From assembly GCA_032622095.1 (NCBI GenBank), contig CP136064.1:279459614-279523613 (forward strand): a stretch of 64,000 nucleotides of DNA, given 5' to 3'. Every line of letters begins with the position of its first letter. The stretch's first letter is position 1. Of this stretch, positions 40,598 to 53,014 are shown in pieces. The notes under the pieces are model-generated. The model saw only the letters and a list, made by a program, of their open reading frames with translations. It searched no databases and was not told the DNA's origin. The stretch comes from Siphonodentalium dalli. Taxonomy: Eukaryota; Mollusca; Scaphopoda; Gadilida; Siphonodentaliidae. Both the position numbers and the translations under genes were made by a program.

Positions 40598-42170
40598 AGC
40601 TAACTACATGATACCACAGCTAACTACATGATACCACAGCTAACTACATGATACCACAGCTAACTACATGATACCACAGCTAACTACATGATACCACAGC
40701 TAACTACATGATACCACAGCTAACTACATGATACCACAGCTAACTACATGATACCACAGCTAACTATATGATACCACAGCTAACTACATGATACCACAGC
40801 TAACTACATGATACCACAGCTAACTACATGATACCACAGCTAACTACATGATACCACAGCTAACTACATGATACCACAGCTAACTACATGATACCACAGC
40901 TAACTACATGATACCACAGCTAACTACATGATACCACAGCTAACTACATGATACCACAGCTAACTACATGATACCACAGCTAACTACATGATACCACAGC
41001 TAACTACATGATACCACAGCTAACTACATGATACCACAGCTAACTACATGATACCACAGCTAACTACATGATACCACAGCTAACTACATGATACCACAGC
41101 TAACTACATGATACCACAGCTAACTACATGATACCACAGCTAACTACATGATACCACAGCTAACTACATGATACCACAGCTAACTACATGATACCACAGC
41201 TAACTACATGATACCACAGCTAACTACATGATACCACAGCTAACTACATGATACTACAGCTAACTACATGATAACACAGCTAACTACATGATACCACAGC
41301 TAACTACATGATACCACAGCTAACTACATGATACCACAGCTAACTACATGATACCACAGCTAACTACATGATACCACAGCTAACTACATGATACCACAGC
41401 TAACTACATGATACCACAGCTAACTACATGATACCACAGCTAACTACATGATACCACAGCTAACTACATGATACCACAGCTAACTACATGATACCACAGC
41501 TAACTACATGATACCACAGCTAACTACATGATACCACAGCTAACTACATGATACCACAGCTAACTACATGATACCACAGCTAACTACATGATACCACAGC
41601 TAACTACATGATACCACAGCTAACTACATGATACCACAGCTAACTACATGATACCACAGCTAACTACATGATACCACAGCTAACTACATGATACCACAGC
41701 TAACTACATGATACCACAGCTAACTACATGATACCACAGCTAACTACATGATACCACAGCTAACTACATGATACCACAGCTAACTACATGATACCACAGC
41801 TAACTACATCATACCACAGCTACCTACATGATACCACAGCTAACTACATGATACCACAGCTAACTACATGATACCACAGCTAACTACATGATACCACAGC
41901 TAACTACATGATACCATAGCTAACTACATGATACCACAGCTAACTACATGATACCACAGCTAACTACATGATACCACAGCTAACTACATGATACCACAGC
42001 TAACTACATGATACCACAGCTAACTACATGATACCACAGCTAACGACATGATACCACAGCTACCTACATGATACCACAGCTAACTACATGATACCACAGC
42101 TAACTACATGATACCACAGCTACCTACATGATACCACAGCTACCTACATGATACCACAGCTAACTACACG
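40598..42170. repeat. 20-bp satellite, about 79 copies, highly homogeneous
   Basis: Unit TAACTACATGATACCACAGC. Almost every unit is identical over 1.57 kb. The few variants (TAACTATATG, ATACTACAGC, ATAACACAGC, TACCTACATG) are concentrated near the middle and the right end. Stops in the unit prevent long frames. Confidence 0.97.
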
Positions 42171-42440
42171 AGTAGATAAAACTATGTAGTTCCACCTGTA
42201 GCGATGCTACCGAAATTTGTATGTAACTAGCATGAAATTGTCTAGCAAGAATTAACCATACGGCTATCTGAAGGAAAACGTCAGTATCACAGTTAAATGT
42301 GGAACAACTATTTTTTATTTTGCTACTCATATCGTTAGTTTTGGTAAAGATGCATTTGATTAGTATGTTGTCATTGATATGGACACCTTTCGAATCATGA
42401 ACTACGACATATAAGAATTACAAATAGCTAATAGTATAGC

Positions 42441-42781
42441 TGAAGGGGTCACTCTCACCAAAATATAGCTGAAGGGGTCACTCTCACCAAAATAGTGCTG
42501 AAGGGTACACATATTTTGAAAATGTGCCGAATGGTACACAGGTTTTGTGATCAGCACTAATGCAGTTATTTTAACTGTGATCCTGACATTCTGACGCCCA
42601 TCAGCATTTAGTTTTCAGTTCATTTTAATATTGCTTGAAATATATACAATTATTTTCGAACAGAAATTAATGGCAGACACGAAAATAAAGTCACTTAGAA
42701 CGAAATTTCAAAACCTGTGTACCCTTCAGTACTTTTTCAAAACCTGTGTACCCTTGTGAGAGTGAGAGTGACCCCTTCAGT
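42441..42781. mobile_element. TIR element with GAAGGGGTCACTCTCAC ends
   Basis: TGAAGGGGTCACTCTCACCA (locally duplicated at 42441 and 42471) is inverted at the right end as GTGAGAGTGACCCCTTCA. Inner inverted blocks CTGAAGGGTACACA and TGTGTACCCTTCAG. Confidence 0.75.
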
Positions 42782-43405
42782 TCCACTCACACATGTATAT
42801 TCATAGTATTCATTCATTATATCGACCAAGTAGGTGCCAATACATATGAACCACTTTTCGTACCATCGCCCTAACAACGCCTATATATTAAAAACCCAGT
42901 CTGCACACGATGAACGTAACCTAAAAACAATCAAATTAATTCGGCCATCTTCATCATATAATCTGTCACCACATTTAGGGGTGATAGGAAGACAGTCAGC
43001 CATGACTATATCACCCCTAGCAATATACATGTATAGTCTATTAATATTATATTTATTTGTAATTGTACTTTCCATGTGTGTATATTGTAAATAAAAATTA
43101 TCCTATATATAGTATAGTCGTAAAATTTGCGGATAGCCCAATAACCGTTCCGTGGAATTGACGACTACGAACCCGTTTGTGAGAATATAGTGCCGTTCGT
43201 AGTTCTTGTCACTCGTAGTAAGGTGATATGATTATGTTTGATGTGATTAGTTTGTACTTAATTTTGTTTTTATCTGGTCATAGTTGGCGTGCCCATGCTT
43301 GGCATCTTGAACTCGTAATCGTGACTTCGGATATGTCAAACTACAACTGATAGAAAGAACACAAATTTTAGTGACGTATATAGTACCAAATTGGTAATTC
43401 TTATA
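42782..43405. other. No gene recognised
   Basis: AT-rich with a small inverted pair TAGGGGTGATA / TATCACCCCTA (42975-43018). Open frames on both strands overlap and show no domain. Confidence 0.5.
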
Positions 43406-43867
43406 TGTGACCCGCCATATCAAATCCAGTCGGAAGTCGGGATTTTTTTTACCCTGTGCCAATGCATTCTCTTATATATGCGAGTCGACCATAGGTCGCC
43501 TCGCATATATAAGAGAATGCATTGGCCTAACAATTGTTTACAATTTTAATAATTTTTTCTTGTATTCTTTAACAATTTTATAATTTCACCCATACAGAGC
43601 CCCAGACAAACATGAGCAGACGACACTCTTCTATGTGCTTCTATATATGTGTGGGGCTCCCTGCAGGGTAATGGATGTTTTTTTTATTTTATGTCCTAAA
43701 AAATTGTAAGAAACATTTATTTAAAAAACATGATAAAAAATTGTTAAGCCAATGCATTCTCTTATATATGCGAGGCGACCTATGGTCGACTCGCATATAT
43801 AAGAGAATGCATTGGCACAGTATAAAAAAATCCCGACTTCCGACTGGATTTGATATGGCGGGTCACA
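43406..43867. mobile_element. TIR element, family C, copy 2
   Basis: TGTGACCCGCCATATCAAAT and its inverse ATTTGATATGGCGGGTCACA at the ends; facing hairpins at 43458-43526 and 43748-43816. The centre is nearly identical to copy 1 (AGAGCCCCAGACAAACATGA, GGAGCCC/GGGCTCCCTGCAGG). Confidence 0.87.
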
Positions 43868-44436
43868 TATGTCGTAGTATATATGTTGCACAAGGTGTCC
43901 ATTCTGCAACATGCATGTCGTTTCCTATGACGAAACCTGAATCCCTGTTTTCTATGACGAAACCTGAATCCCTGCCAGTGAGTGAACACAACCTTATCGA
44001 CTGTTGTAACAGAACGTTAAATTTTCCGCGACGCTGTCCCTCAATTAGGTGATTTCGTAAAAGGGTCTACGCGACCCAGAAACTATATCAAAATGTGATA
44101 GTTAAGTACACCGTGCACTTAGAAAAGGGTCACAGTAAGGACACTTGTATACTTAACCTAGTACATGTGTCCTCTGAACTTAAGAAGGGAATATTGGTCA
44201 AGGACAAAACGAGGAATGAGTTGCAAGTACCAGTCAACAAACAGATTGTATAAACAATATATATATAATACATGTATCGGTGTTGTTAAGTATCAAGAGG
44301 GATATCTCGAGGTCAAGTGACCAAATCCGGTGGGATTTTCGTGCAAATCCCCGGAGATTTCCATTCAAAAAACGCCAGAGCAAAAAGTTCAATACGGCGC
44401 AGCTACCCGGGCACTGCATGAGGTGCAGTCTTACTG

Positions 44437-44813
44437 TTTAAAGACATATTATGGACTTGTTCGGGTGCGTGAAACTGATAAGTTAGTATTCAGGCGCTAT
44501 GACAACAGGAGGAATGTAACATTCTACTAACATCGCCGAAAAGTTGAAGCAAATCGACCGTACCACTCTATAGAAAACATCGCCAGAACTACGTTCAATT
44601 GTAATCATTTACTACTCGATTCGGGACGCATCTATAGGCGATAAACTAACGAAAATGATTTCGCCACCGAGAGTCACTGAATTTAATTCATATTTTAGAA
44701 TGACGGTGTGTGTTGTCAATTTTGATATACTATTTGTAAAACCTACTACTTTGAACAAGATTATTCTCCATTTATATTTGATCACCATACCGGAGTGTTT
44801 AGCATCACTTTAA
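44437..44813 (+). mobile_element. Family K element, full copy
   Basis: TTTAAAGACATATTATGGAC to GCATCACTTTAA. Shared blocks with the other copies: GGGTGCGTGAAACTGATAAG, TACTACTCGATTCGGGACGC, GGCGATAAACTAACGAAAAT, TTGAACAAGATTATTCTC. No coding frame. Confidence 0.8.
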
Positions 44814-44902
44814 CTGACGTTGAGCTAGGAATTATCAATGTTTTTCATGTATGTTATTAGCCCTCATGTGTTAGTCATTGGGCTGGCTTTGTTATATTGA
44901 AC

Positions 44903-45117
44903 GCCACACAAACCCACCCACCCTTTATACAAACCAACCCACCCTTTATACAAACCCACCCACCCTTTATACAAACCCACCCACCCTTTATACAAACCAT
45001 CCACCCTTTATACAAACCAACCCACCCTTTATACAAACCCACCCACCCTTTATACAAACCCACACACCCTTTATACAAACCCACCCACCCTTTATACAAA
45101 CCCACCCACCCTTTCAA
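44903..45117. repeat. 21-bp tandem repeat, about 10 copies
   Basis: Unit CCCACCCACCCTTTATACAAA. Because 21 is a multiple of three, open frames of 80 codons appear on both strands; they are not genes. Confidence 0.93.
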
Positions 45118-45161
45118 TAAATATCTCTTTGTGGTTTGAATCTTTACACATGTCCATTATT

Positions 45162-45622
45162 TGTGACCCGCCATATCAAATCCAGTCGTAAGTCGGGATT
45201 TTTTTTACCCTGTGCCAATGCATTCTCTTATATATGCGAGTCGACCATATGTCGCCTCGCATATATAAGAGAATGCATTGGCCTAACAATTTTTTATAAT
45301 TTTTTTAAAATAAATGTTTCTTACAATTATTAGGACATAAAATAAAAAAACATCCATTACCCTGCAGGGAGCCCAACACATATATAGAAGCATATAGAAG
45401 AGTGTCGTCTGCTCGTGTTTGTCTGGGGCTCTGTATGGGTGAAATTATAAAATTGTTAAAGAATACAAGAAAAAATTATTAAAATTGTAAAAAATTGTTA
45501 GGCCAATGCATTCTCTTATATATGCGAGGCGACCTATGGTCGACTCGCATATATAAGAGAATGCATTGGTACAGGGTAAAAAAAATCCCGACTTACGACA
45601 GGATTTGATATGGCGGGTCACA
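45162..45622. mobile_element. TIR element, family C, copy 3 (inverted interior)
   Basis: TGTGACCCGCCATATCAAAT / ATTTGATATGGCGGGTCACA ends; hairpins at 45214-45282 and 45502-45570. The spacer runs in the opposite direction to copies 1 and 2 (CCTGCAGGGAGCCC before GGGGCTCTGTATGGG). Confidence 0.87.
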
Positions 45623-45875
45623 TTTAGTAAAAGTGACCTTTAACGACATAACGGACATCTTAGAGTTATCGCTCATTTTTGAAATCATAAACATTGGGCT
45701 ACGAGAGGGATAATTGTCCAAATTTTTCTATAAATCAAATTTTTTGGTGTTTTTTTCTTCTTCTGGAATATACAACAGTTACTCTTCGTCTAATTTCGAA
45801 AATTGAATATAAAGTTCAAACACATAAACTTAACAAATACTAAACGAAGAATGCTTGGACCGGGTTTTATTAAAG

Positions 45876-46011
45876 AAATGACTTGCAGCTCGATTGTGGC
45901 CATTGGATTTGACCGGCAGAGTAATTAAACAGTGTGTGAATCCCCAAGGAACTTTGTTTAATTTCTCTGCCAGTCAAAACCAATGACCCCAATCGATCTG
46001 CAAGTCATTCC
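45876..46011. mobile_element. Short palindromic MITE
   Basis: GAAATGACTTGCAGCTCGAT and ACCGGCAGAGTAATTAAACA are inverted as TTTAATTTCTCTGCCAGTC and ATCGATCTGCAAGTCATTCC, centre near 45945. Confidence 0.75.
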
Positions 46012-47484
46012 TTATAATCACATATATACTGTACCAGCACAATTTAATAGAACATTAATAATTTGAACAACTTTTAAAAACTACCAAAACAATTATTAAC
46101 GCCACCGGTGTATACTGTTCTACAAATTTTAGAAATCTGTGGTTCTATGGGCATTTTATAAATAGATAATTGTTTTTTTCCGGTTCTTTTGGGACGCGTT
46201 AAAGTTGTACTGCGACCCCGAGTCCGGTAAAAGCTGTAGTTGGAATGTCCAAGTTCGTGAAAGTTCTATTGACTATGCCGATGATTTGAGCTTTATTGTT
46301 TTAGGATATTGTAGAAAGGCTAATCTGGCCGTGTCAAATTGAGCTATATCGATGTGATATCTCGCAGGACAACACATTTCGGGTTTTCGTGGGGTGTGTA
46401 TTCACTGGATGCCTTACAGTTGCAGTATGTAACTATTATGACCGCGTTAATTGCGTTCGATGTTTAGGTATGAACGCTCTTTAAAAAAACTTCTTCGAAT
46501 ATTTCCGTTATTTCGTCAAAAACTCTTCTTCAAATATCTCCGTTAAAAAAACCCCACTTATTCTCATACAAATCGCCGTTATTTAGTAAATTAACATTCA
46601 TTATAGAGTTATTGCCCTTCATATTAAATATGAAGCTAACATGCAGTATTAGCTTTACATGTCGTCATTTAGTGGACAATCCCAAGCTCGCGTGCTACGC
46701 CGCGCAGGGCCGTAAATCCTGGGGGGGTGTCCCCCCCCCCCAAAAAATATCCAGGCAGTTAGTTCGCCGGGCAGTTGTCGGGCAAAGACAGTGTAACTTT
46801 TTCATACAAAGCTCTGTAGTTGCAATTGTTGTTTCTGAAAACTGCCCACGCGTGGTCGGATTGTCCATTAATTAACGAACATTTTAGGTACGGATTGTCC
46901 GTTTATAAATGGCCAATCCTTGAAGAATTGCCTGGTAAGATATAAGGCGAAATGTACTGATTCCTGCGGGCGCTAATTGTGTGAATGTAGAGGGTGTGTG
47001 GTTATATCATCCCTACACGATTCAACGTATCTGATCTTCCCCGAGTTAAACGTGAGGTTTATCTAACTTCAGCTCCGAATCTGGAAAACTGTTCTGGCAT
47101 TAATCACGTGCTGATAACGATAGTCGGAAATGCTGACTATCTCCCTAACAACGGATTGGAGAGAGATACCCGCGGTAACTAGACGATACCTTAGTCAAGC
47201 TCAGCTGCCAGGTATCTCGAGCCATCATCGTTTAACTTGTGTTTATCGTTGTTACCGGAGGTGATTTATCCCAGTATGTGAGGACTCTATATATCATGCA
47301 GGCGTATTTTTTCTCGGTTTCTCCAGTCAAGGTCTTATCGTATTCAGTGATTCTAATTATATTTTCAAGGACGCTACTATGACAACGCCAACGATTCGCC
47401 AGTTTCAAACACCACACATAACCCTTACGTGACGGGAGTTGCGCTGGTGCAGCACCAACCCTTCCGTGACTGGAGCATCATGAA
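46012..47484. other. No gene recognised
   Basis: Unique-looking. CTTCTTC(G/A)AATAT(T/C)TCCGTTA occurs twice near 46490-46545, and a C run lies at 46730-46741. Short frames show no domain. Confidence 0.5.
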
Positions 47485-47540
47485 ATTTTGCGAAAACCCT
47501 GTGCCAATGCATTATCTTATATATGCGATTCTCCCGACTA
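47485..47540. mobile_element. Half hairpin cassette with GCGAAAACCCTGTG flank
   Basis: ATTTTGCGAAAACCCTGTGC then CAATGCATTATCTTATATAT GCGATTCTCCC. One arm only; the inverse of the relic at 38005-38055. Confidence 0.65.
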
Positions 47541-47928
47541 TGATTGGACGAACAGATTACACGCAACTAATTATATAGAGTTACGTTTCTTGAATTTGTC
47601 AGCATAAACACAATTATGGGTGCTGATTGGTTGATTATCTTTGAGGGAAAATTTCCTGAGCGGGAACAGAACAAATCAAAGGTTACGTAAATATGGCGGT
47701 CATTTTTGTTTAGATGGTCAGGAAGAGTCTGGTGTGGTCCCAAAGTTCCGGAAGTGGTCTGGGTATTTTTATGCTGCTGATTTGTGTGCAGTAAATGGAG
47801 TAGTTGTGGAAATGCAAGATTTAATTTTGTTGTCACCGAATGGTGTATCTGATGACGTTATAATGGAAACTTGACCACTTAAAGTTCAAATAGGCTTAAC
47901 CCATCGCCGGAGGGACTTACCATTAACC

Positions 47929-48235
47929 ACAGGAGCTTAGATTTTGGTCAAAACCCCTCTTTTATTGGCGGAACCACCACCCGGGACCATAGGTCACGGA
48001 AGGAACGAAACAAAAAATTGTTGCCACCCATTTTGAACTCAACTGTATTCCTACAAAAAATATATTTTCACTAAAAACTGTTGGTATACCTCTTACACCT
48101 TAGATGCCAATCTACAACATTCCATGGGTATATTTTTCCAGTTCTTCGAAAACCTCACGTTATTTCGGTAATGTATTGTAATTTCACCAACGAACACAAA
48201 TTTGCAACATCTCCATCACCTGTTTTAGAATCGAA
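47929..48235 (+). repeat. Family H repeat, copy 1
   Basis: About 300 bp (CACAGGAGCTTAGATTTTGG to CACCTGTTTTAGAATCGAA) that recurs inverted at 53015-53310 with roughly 95% identity by eye. No frame. Confidence 0.85.
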
Positions 48236-48359
48236 GTAGCGGAACTAGTACCGAAATATGCGGAAACTTTAAAACTATGATCCGGAGACGGATAGCATAA
48301 AAGTACCGTTTATAATTTCGAAGATAGCTGCTGATTACATGTTTATTACATGACCGTAC

Positions 48360-49140
48360 CGATGCACTGATCATCATGAACTTTTTGATGGATGATGACA
48401 TTGGCGTCTAGATGGGAACGAATCATTTTGGGCTCATTTGCATAAAAACATGGCCGCTGGCAGCCATATTGGATTTCAAAATTGCATCCTTTAGCATGGG
48501 CTAGAAGAAGCAGTGTTTATCTGATCATCATTAAATTTGTCATGGAGGTTTACATTGTAGATGGGAACGGATCATTTTGGTGTGAATCCTCCAAGAAACA
48601 TGGCCGCCATCGGCCATCTTCGATTTCATTGATAATACTAGATAAATCTGAATCAATAACACGGCCTAGAGCCTGTGTCGATGCACCTATCATCACGAAA
48701 TGTTTCATCGATCATGACATTGATATATAGACGACACCGAGTCATTTTGGGCTTATTTGCATGAAAAACATGGCCGCCAGCAGCCATCTTGGATTTCAAA
48801 ATTACATCATTTAGCACGGGCAAGAGGTCGCAGTGTTGGTCCGATCATAATTAAATTTGTCACGGAGGTTGACATTGACATGTAGATGGGAACGAGTCAT
48901 TTTGGTGTGAATTCTCAAAGAAACATGGCCGCCGTCGGATTTCAGCGACAACACTGCATATATAATTAAATCAATAACGCTGCCTAGAGCCTAGGCCTAT
49001 GTCGATGCACCGATCATCGTGAAATTGTTCATGGGTCATGACATTGGTATCAAAATGAGAACGAATCATTGCTAGAGACTGTAACATTGGTGCGATCGTC
49101 GTGAAATTAGTCATAGAAACATGGCCGCCGTCGGATTTCA
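48360..49140. repeat. Degenerate tandem repeat, about 180-bp unit
   Basis: AACATGGCCGCC.GC.GCCAT, GGATTTCAAAATT, TAGCA.GGGC, GATCAT..T.AAATTTGTCA and GGGAACGA(A/G)TCATTTTGG recur in that order about four and a half times. Single diverged copies lie near 35640-35760 and 36680-36780. Confidence 0.75.
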
Positions 49141-49172
49141 GCCACTCGTTTCATCGACCATGAAAGTTACGC

Positions 49173-49995
49173 CGATGGGGTCATTGTCACAAGGCTCCGG
49201 TCACATTCGTAGCCAGTGTAGCCAGCTTATTTCACCGGCGATCACATTCGTAGTCAGCTTTTCTAATTCGTGGTTTATATTGCCCGAAATATGACGTCAT
49301 CACGTTCGTGACTAAAATGTCGACGTCATGCTCCAAAACTGACTTCGTTTATCAACTTATATTGGAATTTATTACACGCTTGTTCCTAGAAGTACAGTGT
49401 TATTGGTGTTCCATATTTACAAATCCGTACGTTCCATACGCATCTCGTTGACTGGAACTATTTAAATAAAAGAATCATCATAGATGACAAACACGCCCTG
49501 TATGAGCCTAAATAAACCTTCTAATCTTGTAGTTTTAATGCACGGACTATAGGACGCGAAGCGTGTAATAAACACAGAACGACACGATGTGTAAATGGTT
49601 TTGTCGATACGGCACTCGTGCTGTCGTGGACGGATATAACTCGAGGCGCAAGCGCCTCTCGTTCTATCCTTCCGCGACAGCACTCGTGCCGTATCGACAA
49701 ACCCATTTACACATCGAGTCGTTCTGTGTATATAATTCGAACATTCCAACGGCATTGATCAGAAACATCAGGTTATTAGATGAACTAATATAAAAACTAA
49801 ATTCAAGTTGTTGTTCATTCATCAACTCAGAAACATTAGATTAACCTGGTCGTGTTCATTGAGGCTCGCCTGAATATGAATAGCTGGCTACAAATGTGAT
49901 CGCCATAGGAAAGCTGGCTACATTTGTGATCGATTAAAAAACCTGGCTACGAATGTGATCGGATCGTGGAGCCTTGTGACAATGACCCCATCAGC
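49173..49995. mobile_element. 0.8-kb TIR element containing a long palindrome
   Basis: GATGGGGTCATTGTCACAAG GCTCC and its inverse GGAGCC TTGTGACAATGACCCCATC bound it. Subterminal copies of ATCACATTCGTAGCCAG/CTGGCTAC(A/G)AATGTGATC lie at both sides. A near-perfect palindrome (49574-49729) lies inside. GAAAGTTAC lies just outside the left end and again just outside the right end (49996), a possible target duplication. Confidence 0.75.
49574..49729. repeat. Long palindrome (hairpin) of about 156 bp
   Basis: CAGAACGACACGATGTGTAA and GTCGATACGGCACTCGTGCT are inverted as AGCACTCGTGCCGTATCGAC and TTACACATCGAGTCGTTCTG; the centre is CGAGGCGCAAGCGCCTCTCG. Confidence 0.85.
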
Positions 49996-50009
49996 GAAAG
50001 TTACATTAT

Positions 50010-50561
50010 GTAATGTTTTTAATATTTTTTTGGTATTTTTGATTTTGAGAAAAACAATGCCGATGGTGGCTAGCTGTCTTGAATTTAAAAATTGAAATTC
50101 CAATTCATGAGCACATGCTATATAATCATATGCATAAAGCCATTCTTTGAGAGTTTTGGTGCTGATTCGTTACGACACACGAGTCACGAGTGACGTATAC
50201 TATTTATAGATCCTGGTACCGATACAATTGACAATACTTATAGTTGCTTATTAATACAATTTATATTAGCGAGTTTATCACTAACTCAAATTTATAAACT
50301 AGTTATTCGGTAAACCAGTTTGCATTACAACTTGCAAACGCACAAATAAAACGTATACCGTAAAGAATACGCAGGATAATTTTGTGCTCTTACATTAAAG
50401 AATCTTATTACATTTTGTTACTGTATTTGGCATATTAATGGCGAGTTTTTGTACCCTACATTGACAATTTTGAATTTCGCGAAACTAAACACTCGTTCTA
50501 TATATGCATGGCCAATATCGTTACCTAACTCAAGAAAAATGTCTTCTCTCATCAACTAGGA
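50010..50561. other. No feature recognised
   Basis: AT-rich, no frame or repeat recognised. Confidence 0.5.
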
Positions 50562-50861
50562 CATATATGCGGGCCCCTACCCCCTTGAGTCCGGAATCCA
50601 GTTTTAAAATGACGCTGGAATCCGGAATCCAGCTTCAAATTGACCCTGGAATCCGGAATCCAGTTTAAGAAACAAATACCGATTTCACGTTCAGTTTACA
50701 CGATATTATAGATCTTATATTCAACACAATGGAACCATGGTCACAATGGAAACAAGCCTTTGGCTTTGTGGTGTTATCCTTGGTTTTAAAGATCTTTAAA
50801 TACACTGTACTTTTTTATTATTTATAATTTATTTATATTTTAATACTCATTACCCATCCAC

Positions 50862-51412
50862 CACCCCATCCCGCCACCCATAGTATCTTATGCGCCGCAG
50901 GCGCTCGTATAGAGGTAGTACACACCCACCACCCCATCCCGCCACCCGTAGTATCTTATGCGCCGCATGCGCTCGTATATAGGTTAGTACCCACCCACCA
51001 CCCCATCCCGCCACCCGTAGTATCTTATGCGCCGCATGCGCTCGTATATAGGTTAGTAATCAACCCACCACCCCATCCCGCCACCCGTAGTATCTTATGC
51101 GCCGCATGCGCTCGTATATAGGTAGTACCCACCACCACCCCATCCCGCCACCCATAGTATCTTATGCGCCGCATGCGCTCGTATAGAGGTAGTACCCACC
51201 CACCACCCCATCCCGCCACCCATAGTATCTTATGCGCCGCATGCGCTCGTATAGAGGTAGTACCCACCCACCACCCCATCCCGCCACCCGTAGTATCTTA
51301 TGCGCCGCAGGCGCTCGTATAGATGTTAGTAACCTCTATACGAGCGCCTGCGGCACATAAGATAATATGGGTGGCGGGATGGGGTGGTGGGTGGGTACTA
51401 ACCTCTATACGA
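50862..51412. repeat. 69-bp tandem repeat plus one inverted unit
   Basis: Seven direct units of CACCACCCCATCCCGCCACC CGTAGTATCTTATGCGCCGC with ATGCGCTCGTATATAGGTTA, then one unit in the opposite direction (51333-51412), forming a large potential hairpin at the array end. The frames on the - strand are repeat by-products. Confidence 0.92.
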
Positions 51413-51618
51413 GCTGTGTATATACCGTGTAAGCTGTGGTGATCGGAGTGTTCGAAAGTAATCCCCGGGCGTTGGTCCATTCCGTTTCCGTGTCGGCAAG
51501 AAGAAACCGACCACTGTGGTAATCTTCGTCTCTGGCTATTCTTCGCACAGCGACGTGCATTTGGTACAGGCTGACCCCCCCCCCCCCCCCTGGCCTTCAC
51601 CCAGGAGTCAATGGCATA

Positions 51619-51939
51619 TAAAGCTTCAACAGCCTAAAATATCTTCGGTCTGTCTCAATAGAACCATACAAATATGGATATCATTGGAATCGGCTCCTTG
51701 ACCACATTGTGATAGTTACAGTTATGCCCTGTGCCAATGCATTCTCTTATATATGCGAGTCGACCATAGGTCGCCTCGCATATATAAGAGAATGCATTGG
51801 CTTACATTCTTTAACAATTTTATAATTTTTAATGAGTTAAGCCAATGCATTCTCTTATATATGCGAGGCGACCTATGGTCGACTCGCATATATAAGAGAA
51901 TGCATTGGCACAGGGCCGTTCTGTTGGGTAAAGGGTTAA
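51619..51939 (-). mobile_element. MITE family PB-1, truncated inverted copy
   Basis: Reads PB-1 backwards from AAAGCTTCAACAGCCTAAAA to CTGTTGGGTAAAGGGTTAA (TTAA at 51936-51939). The outer 60 bp of the other end are missing. Hairpins at 51733-51801 and 51841-51909 are only 39 bp apart. Confidence 0.82.
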
Positions 51940-52476
51940 CATCGCTTTCAACTCAGACAGTTTTACAGTGTTGATCAGTTCAGCAACAAACTCCTCATCT
52001 CGAGGCGAGTTCCGTCCCGAAATGACAACCTACACGTTGTTTCTAGCAGCATACCGGTAAACACGCGAAATTTATGGGAATCCAATTTCGATGCAATGGC
52101 CTTGACACTAATTAGGAACCGTAGCTCTTGCCGGTTCCGGTAAATCTACACTTCGGACAACCGCCGAAAATAATGACCGGAAAGATAAATAGCACCGTAA
52201 ACAAACGAATATATACGAACTAAGTCCTATAAGAGTGTGCATCAGATTGGATCCCATATAACATTCATGATTTTATGATCTATTATGACCAAATGAGGAA
52301 CCAAATCGCAATATTTCACCCGAAATGGAATCCGTTTATATAAATACATGAATCCGGAATCCAGCTTAATTTGTGTCTTGAATCCGGCGCACGGGTCCAA
52401 AATGTGTCGAATCCGGCGTACGAAAAGGGGGGGGAGGGGCCCTCATATATTTGTTCGTCAGAACTAGTAAAAAACA

Positions 52477-52480
<4 letters not shown>

Positions 52481-52566
<86 letters not shown>
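52481..52566. repeat. (GA)n microsatellite
   Basis: About 40 GA units with two TA interruptions at the right end. Confidence 0.97.
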
Positions 52567-52569
<3 letters not shown>

Positions 52570-53014
52570 TAGAGTTTTGGTCCCCTTATGACCAATCATT
52601 GCAACCAGTAGCATTACAAAGTCAAGTAGTACATAGGCCTACCGGTACATAACAAACATAAAACAACAAGAAGAAAAAAACAATACCACGTGGTCGTGCC
52701 ATAAATAGAAATAAATTATATGTAAAATATTTGTACTAATTACCATTCAGTCAAATGAAGAATATCTTCTTGGGTAGTCGTCATTTTCATGAGATGATAA
52801 CAGCAGACACAGAAAAATACAGAAATTTTCAGGAAAATGCACAAAACATCAAGATTAGATCTTCAAAAACGCGCATAGTATGACGCAAACATAAACTGAT
52901 TTAAGTTTTCTGGCGCCTAAGTTCGAAAACCGCACGCACTTTAAATTTAGGTTTCGATTTTATTTCGTTCCGACTTTGTTATTCCGGAAAAATGGTTTTG
53001 TGCCGTTTGTCATT
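52567..53014. other. No gene recognised
   Basis: AT-rich; no frame or repeat recognised. Confidence 0.5.

Larger units (their letters stand above)
50562..52450. mobile_element. 1.9-kb TIR element carrying several repeats
   Basis: CATATATGCGGGCCCCTACC CCCTT at the left is matched by AAGGGGGGGGAGGGGCCCTC ATATAT at the right. GGAATCCAG(T/C)TT blocks (GAATCCGGAATCCAG) follow the left end three times and recur beside the right end at about 52350-52425. Inside are the 69-bp array and a truncated PB-1 MITE. Confidence 0.55.

Noticed and set aside
44875-45139. 80-codon frames with KGGWVGLY or PTLYTNP repeats
   Set aside because: By-products of the 21-bp repeat, open on both strands, with no start context or conservation evidence.
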